64,000 nt of DNA from Pseudomonas fluorescens (GCF_002837185.1 NZ_KZ477990.1:186001-250000), one strand, 5' to 3'. Positions 31,041-42,209 are shown, numbered from the stretch's first letter. The notes: generated by a model from the letters alone, not told the origin. Made by a program: numbers and translations.

Positions 31041-32938
31041 ATGAAATGCGACCCCACTCAATATCGCGCCGCGCCGCCATCACTTGCCGTGAAGCCTCGT
31101 CTGATACGCCAACTGTTCCTGCCGCCGTTGATCATCGCCCTGATGATCGGCCTGGGTTATATCGGCTTCTGGGTCAGTGAGTACTACGGCATCCGCACCC
31201 TCAGCGACAATGGCGGACGCCAGCTGGAGCTGCATGCCCGCACCGTCGAAAGCGAACTGAGCAAGTACACCTACCTCCCCAGCCTGCTCGAGCTGGAATC
31301 CAGTGTTTCCCTGCTCCTGGCCAATCCCAACCAGGAAACCCGCAAGACCGTCAACGATTACCTCGAAGGCCTGAACCGCCGCAGCCGCAGCCGAGCCATC
31401 TACGTCATGGACACGACCGGTCGGGTGCTGGCCACCAGTAACTGGCGCGACGCCGACAGTTACCAGGGTGAAGACTTGTCCTTTCGCGCCTATTTCCAGA
31501 ACGCCGTACGCGGCCAACCCGGTCGTTTCTACGGCATCGGCAGCACCAACGGCGAACCCGGCTATTACCTGGCCCACGGCCTGGAAGAGCACGGCAAGAT
31601 CATCGGCGTCGCCGTGGTCAAGGTCCGCCTGGAAGCGCTTGAGGAACGCTGGCAGCGCGCGCGCCTCGAAGCTTTTGTCAGCGACGAAAACGGCATCATT
31701 ATCCTGTCCAGCGACCCGGCCCGCCGCCTCAAGGCGGTGCGCCCCCTGAGTGATGACACCAGGGACCGACTGGCTCACAGCCTGCAATATTACTGGGCGA
31801 CCCTGAACGCGCTGGAACCCCTGGCCCGCGAGCGCTTGAACGAAGGCAGCGAAAAGCTGACCTTCCCGGCCAACAGCGAAGTGGTCAGCGACAAGCACGA
31901 AGTCAGCTACCTGGCGCAAACCCGTCCCTTGAACGACACGCCGTGGAATTTCACCCTGCTCACCCCGCTCAATGAGCTGCGCCGCGCCGCGATCAACCAG
32001 GGCATTCTGGTCGCCGTCGCGTTCGGCCTGGTCGCGTTTTTGCTGATTGCCTGGAACGAGCGGCGCAAGGTCATCGCCACCCGCCTCGCCGCGCGGGAAG
32101 CCCTGCAGGAAGCCAACAGCCAGTTGGAGCGACGGATTGCCGAACGCACCGCCGACCTGCGCGCCAGCAACGATCGCCTCAAGGGCCAGATCCGCGAACG
32201 GCGCCAGGCCGAAGAGACCTTGCGCCACGCCCAGGACGAGCTGGTGCAGGCCGGCAAACTCGCGGCGATCGGCCAGATGTCCACCAGCATCGCCCACGAA
32301 TTGAACCAACCCCTGGCCGCGCTGCGCACCCTGTCCGGCAACACCGTGCGCTTCCTCGAACGCGGGGCCCTGGACACCGCGAGCGCCAACCTCAAGACCA
32401 TCAACGAACTGATCGACCGCATGGGCCGCATCACCGCCAGCCTGCGCTCGTTTGCCCGGCGCGGTGACGACCAGGGCGAGGCAAGCCTGGCCAAGGCCGT
32501 GGACGCCGCGTTCCAGGTGCTCGGCGCGCGTCTGGACAGCGTGCCGCTGGCCGTGCACCGTGAGTTCGCCAATGCCCAATTGCAGATCGACCAGACGCGC
32601 CTGGAGCAGATTCTGGTCAACCTGATCGGCAACGCCCTCGACGCGATGCAGGCGCAACCGGCGCCGCAACTGTGGCTCGAAGGCCAGAGCGCCGAGGGCA
32701 AATATCGCTTGAGGGTGCGCGATAATGGCCACGGCATCGATCCCGAGGCCCGCAAGCATCTGTTCGAGCCGTTCTTTACCACCAAACCCGGCGAGCAAGG
32801 CCTGGGCCTGGGCCTTACCTTGTCTGCGAGCCTCGCGGCGGCCACCGGCGGTAGCCTGGCGGTGGAACATCCGGCCAGTGGTGGTACCGCGTTTGTCCTG
32901 AACCTGCCGTTGGCGGGCGCCGAAAAAGTTGAGTCGAC

Positions 32939-32942
<4 letters not shown>
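31041..32942 (+). CDS. aauS: sensor histidine kinase AauS (DctB-like)
   Basis: Membrane sensor that responds to acidic amino acids in P. putida. The 633 residues comprise one N-terminal helix (about 23-45), a periplasmic double-Cache-type sensing domain to about 320, a second helix, a coiled segment, the H-box SIAHELNQPLAALRT (His near 415) and the HATPase domain (NLIGNALDAM, DNGHGIDPE, GLGLGLTLS). The ATG at 31041 has AAGG eight bases upstream; the in-frame GTG one codon earlier is less likely. It is coupled to aauR by ATGA. The ggt and ansB genes found before aauS in P. aeruginosa are absent. Confidence 0.88.
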
Positions 32943-34275
<1,333 letters not shown>

Positions 34276-34276
<1 letters not shown>

Positions 34277-34614
34277 TGGATCTATTCTTGAAAGCCGCGC
34301 TTGGCGCGGCGGTAGTGCTGATATTGGCGGCGCTGGCCAAGACCAAAAATTATTACATCGCAGGCCTGGTGCCGCTGTTTCCCACCTTTGCGCTGATTGC
34401 TCACTACATCGTCGGCAAGGGCCGCTCGGTGGAGGACCTGAAAACCACGATACTGTTCGGGATGTGGTCGATCATTCCGTACTTTGTGTATCTGGCGACG
34501 TTGTATGTGATGGTGGATCGGATGCGGTTGGAAGCGTCGCTGGCAGTCGCGGCAGTCGCTTGGTTGATGGCGGCAACGGTGCTGGTCAGCGTGTGGGTAC
34601 GCCTCCACACCTGA
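34276..34614 (+). CDS. glpM: GlpM-family membrane protein
   Basis: A 112-residue inner-membrane protein with four hydrophobic segments and the conserved KNYYIAGLVPLFPTFALIAHY. In P. aeruginosa glpM follows glpD directly and was linked to alginate and glycerol metabolism, but its biochemical role is unknown. Here it is separated from glpD by the acidic amino acid locus and translationally coupled to aauR (TGATG). The same arrangement is, as I recall, found in P. putida. Confidence 0.9.
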
Positions 34615-34630
34615 CACACCGCAGTTAAAA

Positions 34631-34660
34631 ATGTGGGAGGGGGCAAGCCCCCTCCCACAT
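34631..34660. repeat. single REP-derived perfect palindrome
   Basis: ATGTGGGAGGGGGC, AA, GCCCCCTCCCACAT. This is a 14-bp perfect stem between two convergent genes, apparently a REP doublet collapsed by internal deletion. It could act as a bidirectional terminator. Confidence 0.88.
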
Positions 34661-34675
34661 GTTAACCACGCTGTG

Positions 34676-36073
34676 TCAGCGGACTATTTTGTCGACTTGG
34701 ATGCCCAGCTTCTTCAGGCGATACCAGAAGCTCCTCTCCGAGATCCCGATCTTCGCCGCAGCCGCAGCCTGTACCCCGTTGCTCTCCTGCAAGGCCGCCA
34801 GAATATATGCCTTCTCCACCTCCGCCAGCGCCGCATCCAGGTCCTGCGGTACACCCGGCCCATCACTCAGGATTGCCGCCGCGCCAGCCTCGGCGGGCCT
34901 GGAGGCGAACAGATACCCCGGCAAATCAATATCTTCGATCACCGGCGAAGCCGCCACAATGGTTGCCCGCTCCACGCAATTTTGCAGCTCGCGGATATTG
35001 CCCGGCCAGTGATACGCCGCCATGGCCTGCAAGGCTTCGGGGCTGAACCCGCTGATGCGTTTGCCGGCGGTCGCGCTGAGGGTGCGAGCGAAATGCCGGG
35101 CCAGGGGCGCGATATCTTCCACACGCTCGCGCAGGGCCGGCAGAGGAATCGGGAAGACATTCAGGCGGTAATACAGGTCTTCGCGAAACTCCTTGTTGGC
35201 CACTGCGTCCAGCAGGTTCTTGTTGGTGGCGGCGATCACCCGCACGTCCACCTTGCGCTCGCGGGGGTCGCCCACCGGTTCGATAACCCGTTCCTGCAAG
35301 GCGCGCAGGATCTTGGCCTGCAAGGCCAACGGCATATCACCGACTTCATCAAGGAACAGCGTGCCCTTGTCGGCCTGCATGAAGCGCCCTACCCGGTCGG
35401 CCACGGCGCCGGTGAACGCGCCTTTGCGATGACCGAACATCTCGCTTTCCAGCAAACCTTCAGGAATCGCCGCGCAATTGACCGCCACGAACGGCTGGTC
35501 GGCACGGCTGCCGTGCTTGTGAATGGCGCGGGCGACCATTTCCTTGCCGGTACCGCTTTCGCCGGTCAGCAGGATGGTTGCGCTGCTGTCGCGCACCGAG
35601 TCCACCGCTTGCAGCACTTTGCGAAACGCCGGGCTGTCGCCCACCAGGCTGTCGAACTGGGCGTGTTCATCCAGCTCGGCGCGCAGGCGTGCGTTATCGC
35701 GCATGATGTCGCGAAACTGCAGGGCCTTGGCCACGGTGATGTCGAGCTCGTCGATATCGAACGGCTTGGCGATGTAGTCGTAGGCGCCATTGCGCATCGA
35801 CTGCACGGCATTTTTCACCGTGCTGTAGGCCGTCATCACGATCACCGGCACGTTTGGATAACGCTGCTTGATCTCGGCCAGCAACGCCGGCCCGTCCATG
35901 CCCGGCATGCGCCAGTCGCTGATGACGAGGTCGATGTCCTCCTGCTCCAGCACTTTGAGCGCATGCAGGCCATTGCCGGCCGTGAACACCTGGATGCCGT
36001 TCTGGCCCAGGGCGGACGACAGCAGGTCACAGAGCTTGGGCTCGTCGTCGACCACCAATACGTTATGCGTCAT
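34676..36073 (-). CDS. sigma54-dependent response regulator, NtrC family
   Basis: A 465-residue activator. The receiver has phospho-Asp in VISDWRMPGMDG, the AAA+ domain has Walker A GESGTGKE and a canonical GAFTGA loop (HRKGAFTGAVADR), and the C-terminal Fis HTH reads NGVQAAAAAKIGISERSFWYRLKKLG. The start MTHNVLVVDDEP is chosen because the receiver begins there; the open frame continues 56 codons upstream inside the kinase gene. It overlaps the kinase by 11 bp. It is the likely activator of the sigma54 promoter at the head of this gene cluster, an inference from context. Confidence 0.9.
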   Translation of the reverse strand: MTHNVLVVDDEPKLCDLLSSALGQNGIQVFTAGNGLHALKVLEQEDIDLVISDWRMPGMDGPALLAEIKQRYPNVPVIVMTAYSTVKNAVQSMRNGAYDYIAKPFDIDELDITVAKALQFRDIMRDNARLRAELDEHAQFDSLVGDSPAFRKVLQAVDSVRDSSATILLTGESGTGKEMVARAIHKHGSRADQPFVAVNCAAIPEGLLESEMFGHRKGAFTGAVADRVGRFMQADKGTLFLDEVGDMPLALQAKILRALQERVIEPVGDPRERKVDVRVIAATNKNLLDAVANKEFREDLYYRLNVFPIPLPALRERVEDIAPLARHFARTLSATAGKRISGFSPEALQAMAAYHWPGNIRELQNCVERATIVAASPVIEDIDLPGYLFASRPAEAGAAAILSDGPGVPQDLDAALAEVEKAYILAALQESNGVQAAAAAKIGISERSFWYRLKKLGIQVDKIVR

Positions 36074-37841
36074 GCCCGTCCTCACCCTCGCCGTCGTCTT
36101 CACCGTTAGCTGGAATGTACAGGTTGAAGGTGGCGCCAGCATCTTTCTCGGTGACGCACTCGATGCTGGCGTCGTGACTTTCCATGATCGAATAGACTTT
36201 GGCCAGACCCAGGCCGGTGCCCGAGGCCTTGGTGGTGACAAACGGAGTGAAGATGCGCTCGACCATACCCGCCGGGATGCCCTCGCCGGTATCAGCGATG
36301 CTGATCACGGTATTGTCGCCCGCGCTGCGGATACCCAGGGTGAGGCGCCCGCCTTCGGGCATCGCGTCGATGGCGTTGAGAATCAGGTTGAGACAGGCCT
36401 GCTTGAGCTGCTTGGCGTCCGCGTAGATCGTGGCGTCGGGCGCCTGGTCGTCAATCTGGGCGTCGATGTTGTGGGTACTCAACTCCGGGCCGCAGAAACC
36501 GAGGATTTCCTCCACCAGCGCGCGTGCCGGTTGCAGGACGCGCATCGGCGGATTGGGCTTGGCGAAATCGAGGAATTCGGTGATCAGTTCGTTGATCCGG
36601 CTGACCTCGCTGATGACGTACTCCAGGTGGCGCTTGTCGGTGTCCGGCAGGTCGGCGCGACGGTGCAACAGTTGGGTGGCGGTCTTGATGATGCCCAATG
36701 GGTTGCGGATTTCATGGGCCAGGCCCATGGCGACTTCACCCAGGGCATGCAGGCGATCACGCCGGCGTAGCTGCGCTTCCAGATGATGCAATTCGCCCAG
36801 CCGTTCAGTCATGTGGTTGAACGTGCTGCTCAGTTGCGCCAGCTCGTCGCCGCCGCTGACCACCACGCGGTGAGTGTAGTTGCCGGAGATCACCGCATTC
36901 ACGCCCTGGGACAAGTCGCGCAGCGGCTGGGTCAGGCGTCGCGACACCCACATGCCCGCAGCCAGCGACAGCGCCGAGCTGACGAGGAAAATCAGCACGA
37001 ACAAATTGCTCTGGTTCACCAGCCCCACCAGGCTCGTGTGGCGCAGCAGGCCGCTGAAGATCACGCCTTGCAGCTCGCCGGCGTCGTTGAATATCGGCCA
37101 GTACAAGCCGCTGTACTGATTGGTGAACTGCTCGCTCGGCTGCCGGGTGCTGCGCAGCTCGGCTTCGACGTCTTTGGGAATGCGCGACGGGTGATTTTCA
37201 AAGCGCTGAGTCGAGAATATCTCGGAAAACCCCGCCGGGTTGGCCAGGTACAAACGCAGGTCAAGGGAATGCACATCGGCCACGCTGGTGAGGAAACTGC
37301 TGTCCAGGTAAGTCGCCACCAGCAGCAGATAATCGACCCCATCGCGGGTGGTCTCGAAGGTCGACACCACCAGGCCTGTGCTCACGCCGGCCACCTGTAC
37401 GGTCTGCAGCACCGCGTTGCTGGTCAGGCTGATTTGCTTGACGATATCGTCGGCGGCGGTGCTGAACAGCACCTTGCGGTCGCTGGTGCGAATCAGTGCC
37501 ACCACATCGATGTCGGTGGCGCTGGCGATGTCGGCGGTGAGCTGGTCATGCCGTTCAGCCTGCCTGGATGAGGGTGGGCTGGTGTAGCGCAGGAACAGCT
37601 TGGCCATGCGCGCGTTATCGTGAAGGATGTCGCCGATCTCGTCCTTGACGATCTTGGTCGACTCCTGCAGCCAGATACGCACGTTGCTGTCGAAAATCTG
37701 CGACAGCGTGGTGGCGGCCAGTTCCGCCGCGATCATGGTCGGAATCACGCTGACCAGCCAGAAGGCCAGCACCAGCTTGCGCTGCACGCTCCAGCGCGAA
37801 ATGGCAAAGGGGCGGGCTTTCTGGCGGGTCTTGGTAATCAT
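36063..37841 (-). CDS. HAMP-containing sensor histidine kinase
   Basis: A 592-residue membrane kinase: N-terminal helix (about 20-45), periplasmic sensing domain (about 45-265), second helix (about 270-295), HAMP domain (SRRLTQPLRDLSQGVNAVISGNY), H-box GLAHEIRNPLGIIKTA and HATPase (NLILNAIDAMPEGG, DTGEGIP, GTGLGLAKVYSI). The C-terminus is acidic. The start MITKTRQ overlaps the upstream acyltransferase stop by ATGA; the 45-codon extension is rejected. The partner is the NtrC-type regulator directly downstream. The signal is unknown. Confidence 0.9.
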   Translation of the reverse strand: MITKTRQKARPFAISRWSVQRKLVLAFWLVSVIPTMIAAELAATTLSQIFDSNVRIWLQESTKIVKDEIGDILHDNARMAKLFLRYTSPPSSRQAERHDQLTADIASATDIDVVALIRTSDRKVLFSTAADDIVKQISLTSNAVLQTVQVAGVSTGLVVSTFETTRDGVDYLLLVATYLDSSFLTSVADVHSLDLRLYLANPAGFSEIFSTQRFENHPSRIPKDVEAELRSTRQPSEQFTNQYSGLYWPIFNDAGELQGVIFSGLLRHTSLVGLVNQSNLFVLIFLVSSALSLAAGMWVSRRLTQPLRDLSQGVNAVISGNYTHRVVVSGGDELAQLSSTFNHMTERLGELHHLEAQLRRRDRLHALGEVAMGLAHEIRNPLGIIKTATQLLHRRADLPDTDKRHLEYVISEVSRINELITEFLDFAKPNPPMRVLQPARALVEEILGFCGPELSTHNIDAQIDDQAPDATIYADAKQLKQACLNLILNAIDAMPEGGRLTLGIRSAGDNTVISIADTGEGIPAGMVERIFTPFVTTKASGTGLGLAKVYSIMESHDASIECVTEKDAGATFNLYIPANGEDDGEGEDGHDA

Positions 37842-38965
37842 CAGGTTTCGCTTATCGCAGCAGCCATGGCAGGGTCGGAACGGTCCGGTCGGATAAACAG
37901 TTTTACAAGCTTGAGCAGGCTGTTGACCAGCCGATTGCGGTGGCGGAAAAACAGGCTGTTGCCCTGGAACTCGCAACCCAGGCGCAGTTTACTGGCATAA
38001 CCGGCCTGGCCGCATTCGTACAGCGCAATATTGTGTTGAATACAGTAGTCGACATTGGTCAGCCAACTGCGAAAGTACAGGTTGTATTCACGGCTGAACG
38101 CGATGTCATGCCCGAAAAACTTGTCGATCAGCCGATGCTCGTCGAGCAGGATCAGGTTGAACGCCACCAGGTGCTCGTCCACCCAGTAAAGAACACACAC
38201 CGCACGCGCTTGCAGTTGCTCAAGAATCCCCGTGAAGTAACCGGCGGGCAGGCGTTCGAACTGCAAGTCCGCGCGCGTGAGCGTGGCTTCATAGAGGCGC
38301 ATGACCTCGGGCAGCACATCATCGATGTTGTGCCGCCACTCCACCCGTGGCCCCGGCGCACGCAGTTTGCGGCGCAGGTCTTTGCGCGTGGATTTGCCCA
38401 GCGAGCCCAGGTAAGCCTCCACCGAACCATAGGGCACCGGCAGCACGCCGGAGGGCAGGCTCGGCATGCTTTGAAAGCCTGCGGCGCGACAACTCTCGGC
38501 CCAGTGCGCATCGTTGGTCGGTGCGTCCTTGACCGCCAGCAGGCCGATGCCGAACCCGTCGGCATCGCGCCGCGCGGCGATGAGCAATTGCTGAAGCAAC
38601 AGGGGCCTGCGCCCCGCGGGCACGTGGCTGGCGATCCCCGCGTCACACCGCTCGGCCACCGGCGAGCCGATCGCGTACAGGGCCAACTGCAAGGCACCCG
38701 GCCACAGGCGTTGCAAGCGCTCGGTCAAGCGCTTGCCGGCTCCGGACACCGTGGTGTCAAGGCGATAATGGGTAATGAACGCGGGCGCCACGGCCACCAG
38801 CGCTTGATCTTCGTAGACGGCCAGGTAACGCCACTGGAAGTCATCGATCGCGGCGTTTTCCACGGCCAGGTAGTAGTCCCAGTCCTCCAGGGCACCGGGG
38901 AAACAGTCATTCCAGGCATCGCGCTGGATAGCCCGGATGGTCGGGTAGGCTTGGGTGGTTATCAC
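37841..38965 (-). CDS. FemAB/GNAT-like acyltransferase (Acetyltransf_6 type)
   Basis: A 374-residue cytoplasmic protein of the 'BioF2-like' GNAT class (PF13480). The C-terminal half shows the typical pattern of these doubled GNAT folds (LGKSTRKDLRRKLRAPG, then LYEATLTRADLQFERLP, then VLYWVDEHLVAFNLILLDEHRLIDKFFGHD and CGQAGYASKLRLGCE). Members attach acyl or aminoacyl groups to peptides, polysaccharides or lipids. The substrate here is unknown. It is coupled by ATGA to the sensor kinase and lies 136 bp, including a REP pair, after the hydrolase gene. Confidence 0.8.
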   Translation of the reverse strand: MITTQAYPTIRAIQRDAWNDCFPGALEDWDYYLAVENAAIDDFQWRYLAVYEDQALVAVAPAFITHYRLDTTVSGAGKRLTERLQRLWPGALQLALYAIGSPVAERCDAGIASHVPAGRRPLLLQQLLIAARRDADGFGIGLLAVKDAPTNDAHWAESCRAAGFQSMPSLPSGVLPVPYGSVEAYLGSLGKSTRKDLRRKLRAPGPRVEWRHNIDDVLPEVMRLYEATLTRADLQFERLPAGYFTGILEQLQARAVCVLYWVDEHLVAFNLILLDEHRLIDKFFGHDIAFSREYNLYFRSWLTNVDYCIQHNIALYECGQAGYASKLRLGCEFQGNSLFFRHRNRLVNSLLKLVKLFIRPDRSDPAMAAAISET

Positions 38966-38993
38966 AGTTTTTCCTTATCAACACCGCCCCCAC

Positions 38994-39091
38994 TGTAGGA
39001 GCGAGCTTGCTCGCGAAAATCGCGCAGAGAACGCGTTCAGCCTGGCTACGCGTTATCGCGAACGACCGTCGCGAGCAAGCTCGGGCCTACA
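38994..39091. repeat. inverted REP pair, TAGGAGCGAGC type
   Basis: TGTAGGAGCGAGCTTGCTCG on the left and CGAGCAAGCTCGGGCCTACA on the right enclose about 55 bp with further dyad symmetry. The right arm has GGG where the other pair of this class has CTC. It lies between the hydrolase and acyltransferase genes. Confidence 0.82.
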
Positions 39092-39101
39092 GGTAAGCGC
39101 A

Positions 39102-39965
39102 TCAGGCCACACGATTGAGATGCATCGAATGTCGCTCGACGAACTCGGCGCTCAACTCGATCACACGGCGGTATTGCAGGTCGACGGTAATCATGTGATA
39201 GCAGTTATCCAGCAGGATCTTGGTCACCGGGCCACCGAGGTGGCGCTCCACGTAATCGGCGTTCCAACGGCTGGTGATATCGTCCTCGATGGAGTGCAAC
39301 ACCAGCGCCGGTGTCTTGATAGCCGGCATGCGTTTCTTGACCACGGCGTTGAGGCGATGCAACTCGCGCACGGTGATGCCTTCCATGGTCAACAGCCCCG
39401 CCTCGCTGCTCTCGCCCTCCTTCATCTGCCGCTCGACGATGGCCCGCAGGCGTTGGTTCTTGATGCCATAGGGCGGCTTTTCTTCGAAGCTGCAAACGTG
39501 CACGCCGAACGGAATCTTCATCAGCAACGGCGTGAGAAAGGCCAGCTTGTTGATGCTCCAGCCGTCGTACTTCAAGGTGGTGGAATACATCAGCAGCCCG
39601 GCGACCTGCCCCGGGTGCTCGGCCGCCACGTACATCGACATCACCGCGCCCATGGACAAGCCGCCGACGAACACCTGCGCGTGACGCCGCTTGACCTGTA
39701 CGAAGGTCTTGCGCACCCCTTCGTACCAGTCGCGCCAGCCGGTGGCCTGCAGGTCGCTGTTATCGCCGCAGTGCCCGGCCAGGGTGGGCACGTACACCGT
39801 GCAGTTGCCCGCCTTGACCAGCCCCTTGGCGACCTGGCGCAATTCCGTCGGAGTGCCGGTCAGGCCATGGATCAACAGGATCCCGACCGGCCCCTCACCG
39901 AGAACGAAGCCGGCATCGCCTTCACCGAGGTCGATCCCTTGGCTATTTAGAACAGCGCTGTTCAC
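39102..39965 (-). CDS. alpha/beta hydrolase, carboxylesterase/monoacylglycerol-lipase-like
   Basis: A 287-residue cytoplasmic esterase-like protein. The oxyanion motif HGLTGTP, nucleophile elbow GGLSMGA (Ser near 106), acid HSIEDDI and His in NCYHMIT give a complete catalytic triad in the order of Est30-type carboxylesterases. The GTG start overlaps the aminotransferase stop in GTGA, so the two are translationally coupled. The natural ester or amide substrate is unknown. Confidence 0.85.
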   Translation of the reverse strand: MNSAVLNSQGIDLGEGDAGFVLGEGPVGILLIHGLTGTPTELRQVAKGLVKAGNCTVYVPTLAGHCGDNSDLQATGWRDWYEGVRKTFVQVKRRHAQVFVGGLSMGAVMSMYVAAEHPGQVAGLLMYSTTLKYDGWSINKLAFLTPLLMKIPFGVHVCSFEEKPPYGIKNQRLRAIVERQMKEGESSEAGLLTMEGITVRELHRLNAVVKKRMPAIKTPALVLHSIEDDITSRWNADYVERHLGGPVTKILLDNCYHMITVDLQYRRVIELSAEFVERHSMHLNRVA

Positions 39966-41356
39966 CGGTTGGTCGCTCGCACCAGCAGTTGCTCGAGCAG
40001 CTTCAGGCCCAGGTCGATTTCCGGGTAGCTGATTTCCAGGGACGGTGCCAGGGTGATCACGTTCTTGTAGTAACCCCCCACGTCGAGGATCAGGCCGAGT
40101 TTCTGGCCATCCACCACCATGTCGCCTTTCATGCCTTCCTCGACCATGTAGTCCAGTGTCGCCTTGTCCGGGGTGAAGCCATCCGGCCCGCAGATTTCGC
40201 AGCGCAGCGCCAGGCCCAGGCCGTCGACGTCGCCGATGATCGGGAAACGCTTCTGCAAATCCTGCAGGCCTTCGAGGAAGTATTTGCCCTTGGCCATGAC
40301 CATCGCGCCGTAATCGACTTCGTTGGTCATCTTGAACATCTCCAGGCCCACCGCCGTGCCCAACGGATTGGAGGCGAAGGTAGAGTGGGTCGAACCTGGC
40401 GGGAACACCTTCGGGTTGATCAGCTCTTCACGGGCCCAGATGCCGCCCAGCGGGTTGAGGCCGTTCGTCAGCGCCTTGCCGAACACGATCACGTCCGGCT
40501 GCACGTCGAAGTGCTCGATCGACCAGAGTTTGCCGGTGCGGTAGAAGCCCATCTGGATTTCATCCGAGACCATCAGGATGCCGTGCTGGTCCAGGACGTG
40601 CTTGAGTTCGCGATAGAAGTTCATCGGCGGGATCACGTAGCCGCCGGTGCCCTGGATCGGCTCCACATAGAACGCCGCGTATTCGCACTGGTTGGTTTTC
40701 GGGTCCCAGACGCCGTTGTATTCGGTCTCGAACAAGCGCGCGAACTGCTGCACGCAGTGGCTGCCGTATTCTTCCTTGGTCATGCCTTTCGGGCCGCGGA
40801 AGTGATACGGGAACGGAATGAAGTTGGCGCGCTCGCCAAAGTGGCCGTAGCGACGACGGTAGCGGAAGCTGGAAGTGATCGACGAGGCACCGAGCGTACG
40901 GCCGTGGTAGCCGCCTTCGAAGGCGAACATCAGGCTCTTGCCGTTGCTGGCGTTGCGCACCACCTTCAACGAGTCTTCAATCGATTGCGAACCGCCGACG
41001 TTGAAGTGCACGCGGCCGTCGAGGCCGAATTTTTTCTTGGCGTCGACCGCGATCATTTCCGACAGCTCGATCTTGCCTTTGTGCAGGTACTGGCTGGCGA
41101 TCTGCGGCAGGGTGTCGATCTGCTGTTTCAGCGCATTGTTCAGGCGCGGGTTGGCATAACCGAAGTTGACGGCCGAGTACCACATCTGCAGGTCGAGGTA
41201 GGCCTGGTCTTCGGTGTCCCACACGTAGGAGCCTTCGCAGCGACTGAAAATACGCGGCGGCTCGATGTAGTGAACGGTGTCGCCGTAGGAGCAGTACTTG
41301 GCTTCTTTATCCAGAAGGATCTGGTCTTCGGCGGTGGCGATGCGGATATCAGACAT
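39962..41356 (-). CDS. class III pyridoxal-phosphate aminotransferase, substrate unknown
   Basis: A 464-residue PLP enzyme of the acetylornithine/GABA aminotransferase class. The motif FAFEGGYHGRTLGASS, the segment VEPIQGTGGYVIPP, the Asp of SDEIQMG and the PLP lysine in VFGKALTNGLNPLGG are all intact. The start MSDIRIATAEDQ is chosen at the beginning of conserved sequence; a 39-codon extension lies inside the upstream phosphatase gene. It overlaps that gene by 8 bp and the hydrolase by 4. Some class III enzymes act on amino phospho compounds as lyases, and a phosphatase neighbour makes that possible here, but it is not shown. Confidence 0.85.
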   Translation of the reverse strand: MSDIRIATAEDQILLDKEAKYCSYGDTVHYIEPPRIFSRCEGSYVWDTEDQAYLDLQMWYSAVNFGYANPRLNNALKQQIDTLPQIASQYLHKGKIELSEMIAVDAKKKFGLDGRVHFNVGGSQSIEDSLKVVRNASNGKSLMFAFEGGYHGRTLGASSITSSFRYRRRYGHFGERANFIPFPYHFRGPKGMTKEEYGSHCVQQFARLFETEYNGVWDPKTNQCEYAAFYVEPIQGTGGYVIPPMNFYRELKHVLDQHGILMVSDEIQMGFYRTGKLWSIEHFDVQPDVIVFGKALTNGLNPLGGIWAREELINPKVFPPGSTHSTFASNPLGTAVGLEMFKMTNEVDYGAMVMAKGKYFLEGLQDLQKRFPIIGDVDGLGLALRCEICGPDGFTPDKATLDYMVEEGMKGDMVVDGQKLGLILDVGGYYKNVITLAPSLEISYPEIDLGLKLLEQLLVRATNR

Positions 41357-42053
41357 GATGGAAGAGTTCCTGAGTGTCAAAAGAGGTGTTGAACGTGGTG
41401 GCGTTGGCGGCGATGCCTTGCGGCAGTTGAGCCAGCAAGGCAGGCACCTGGGCGAAGGTGTCGAAGCGCGCATGAGGAATGCGGTGGGCGACGCAATACT
41501 CGGCGAGGCTGCCCTTGGCGAACACGAAGTCGGCGGTGGAGGCCACGCACATGTCGGATTTACCGTCGCCGATCACCAGCACGCGCTTGTTGCGCGGTGT
41601 GGACTTGCACTTGCAGTTGCCGGAAGCGGCGCGGCAGGCATCACTGGCGTGCGGGAAGTCGATGCGCCAGCTGTTCTGGTCGACCTGGCGCAGGCGGTTG
41701 GCGAGGATCGGCAGCAAGGTCACGTAGTTGCGCGACAGAATGCGCGCGATGCCCTGCTCGATGCCGTCGCTGACCACTTCGAGGGTCGCGCCCAGGTCCA
41801 TGACGTGATCGACGAAATCCGGGAAGTCCGGGTCAATCTCGACGCTGTCGAAATACGCCAGCAGTTCACTGGGGGTGGCCTTGATCAGCGCCAGTTGGCG
41901 GCTCAGGCATTCGCGTGAACCGATATGTCCATCCAGCCATTGCTGTTCGATGGTTTCCCACTCGGGGCCGGCGAAGCGTTGGAGGACGTTGTCGATGACA
42001 TCGGTAGGGGTGATGGTCCCGTCGAAGTCACACACGATATGCCATTGGTTCAT
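41349..42053 (-). CDS. HAD-IB phosphatase (MtnX/PHOSPHO1-like)
   Basis: A 234-residue HAD hydrolase: nucleophile motif CDFDGTITPTD (residues 7-17), motif II VVSDG, and motif IV VIGDGKSDMCVA. A Cys-rich insert CRAASGNCKCK precedes motif IV, as in the MtnX and PHOSPHO1 families that dephosphorylate small metabolites such as phosphoethanolamine or phosphorylated diketones. The start MNQWHIVCDFDG is preferred to one 14 codons upstream. It is the first gene after the sigma54 promoter (about 40-nt leader). Confidence 0.87.
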   Translation of the reverse strand: MNQWHIVCDFDGTITPTDVIDNVLQRFAGPEWETIEQQWLDGHIGSRECLSRQLALIKATPSELLAYFDSVEIDPDFPDFVDHVMDLGATLEVVSDGIEQGIARILSRNYVTLLPILANRLRQVDQNSWRIDFPHASDACRAASGNCKCKSTPRNKRVLVIGDGKSDMCVASTADFVFAKGSLAEYCVAHRIPHARFDTFAQVPALLAQLPQGIAANATTFNTSFDTQELFHHV

Positions 42054-42104
42054 TGCGTCTACCTTTGGAAAGAGGCGCGCTGTATGCGCTTGCATTACCG
42101 GTAG

Positions 42105-42121
42105 AGCAGGGAGCGTGCCAA
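42105..42121 (-). promoter_or_regulatory. sigma54 promoter of the phosphatase-aminotransferase-hydrolase operon
   Basis: On the minus strand TTGGCACGCTCCCTGCT agrees with TGGCACG-N4-TTGC except one T-to-C. The GG and GC are separated by exactly 10 bases. The predicted start leaves a leader of about 40 nt before the phosphatase ATG. Confidence 0.82.
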
Positions 42122-42183
42122 CAGGCCAAAGCCCAGCGGGGCTGGGGCGTTCTCAGGGGTTTGGGCGAATATGTGTTCGGCAA

Positions 42184-42209
42184 GCTACAATTTTTGTAGC
42201 TTGCTACAA
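42184..42209. promoter_or_regulatory. triple heptamer (GCTACAA) activator or operator site
   Basis: GCTACAA at 42184-42190, its inverse TTGTAGC at 42194-42200, and GCTACAA again at 42203-42209, giving two overlapping dyads. The block is about 65-90 bp upstream of the sigma54 promoter and about 75 bp before the divergent outer-membrane gene. The enhancer-like distance suggests it binds the NtrC-family regulator of this cluster (inference). Confidence 0.72.
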
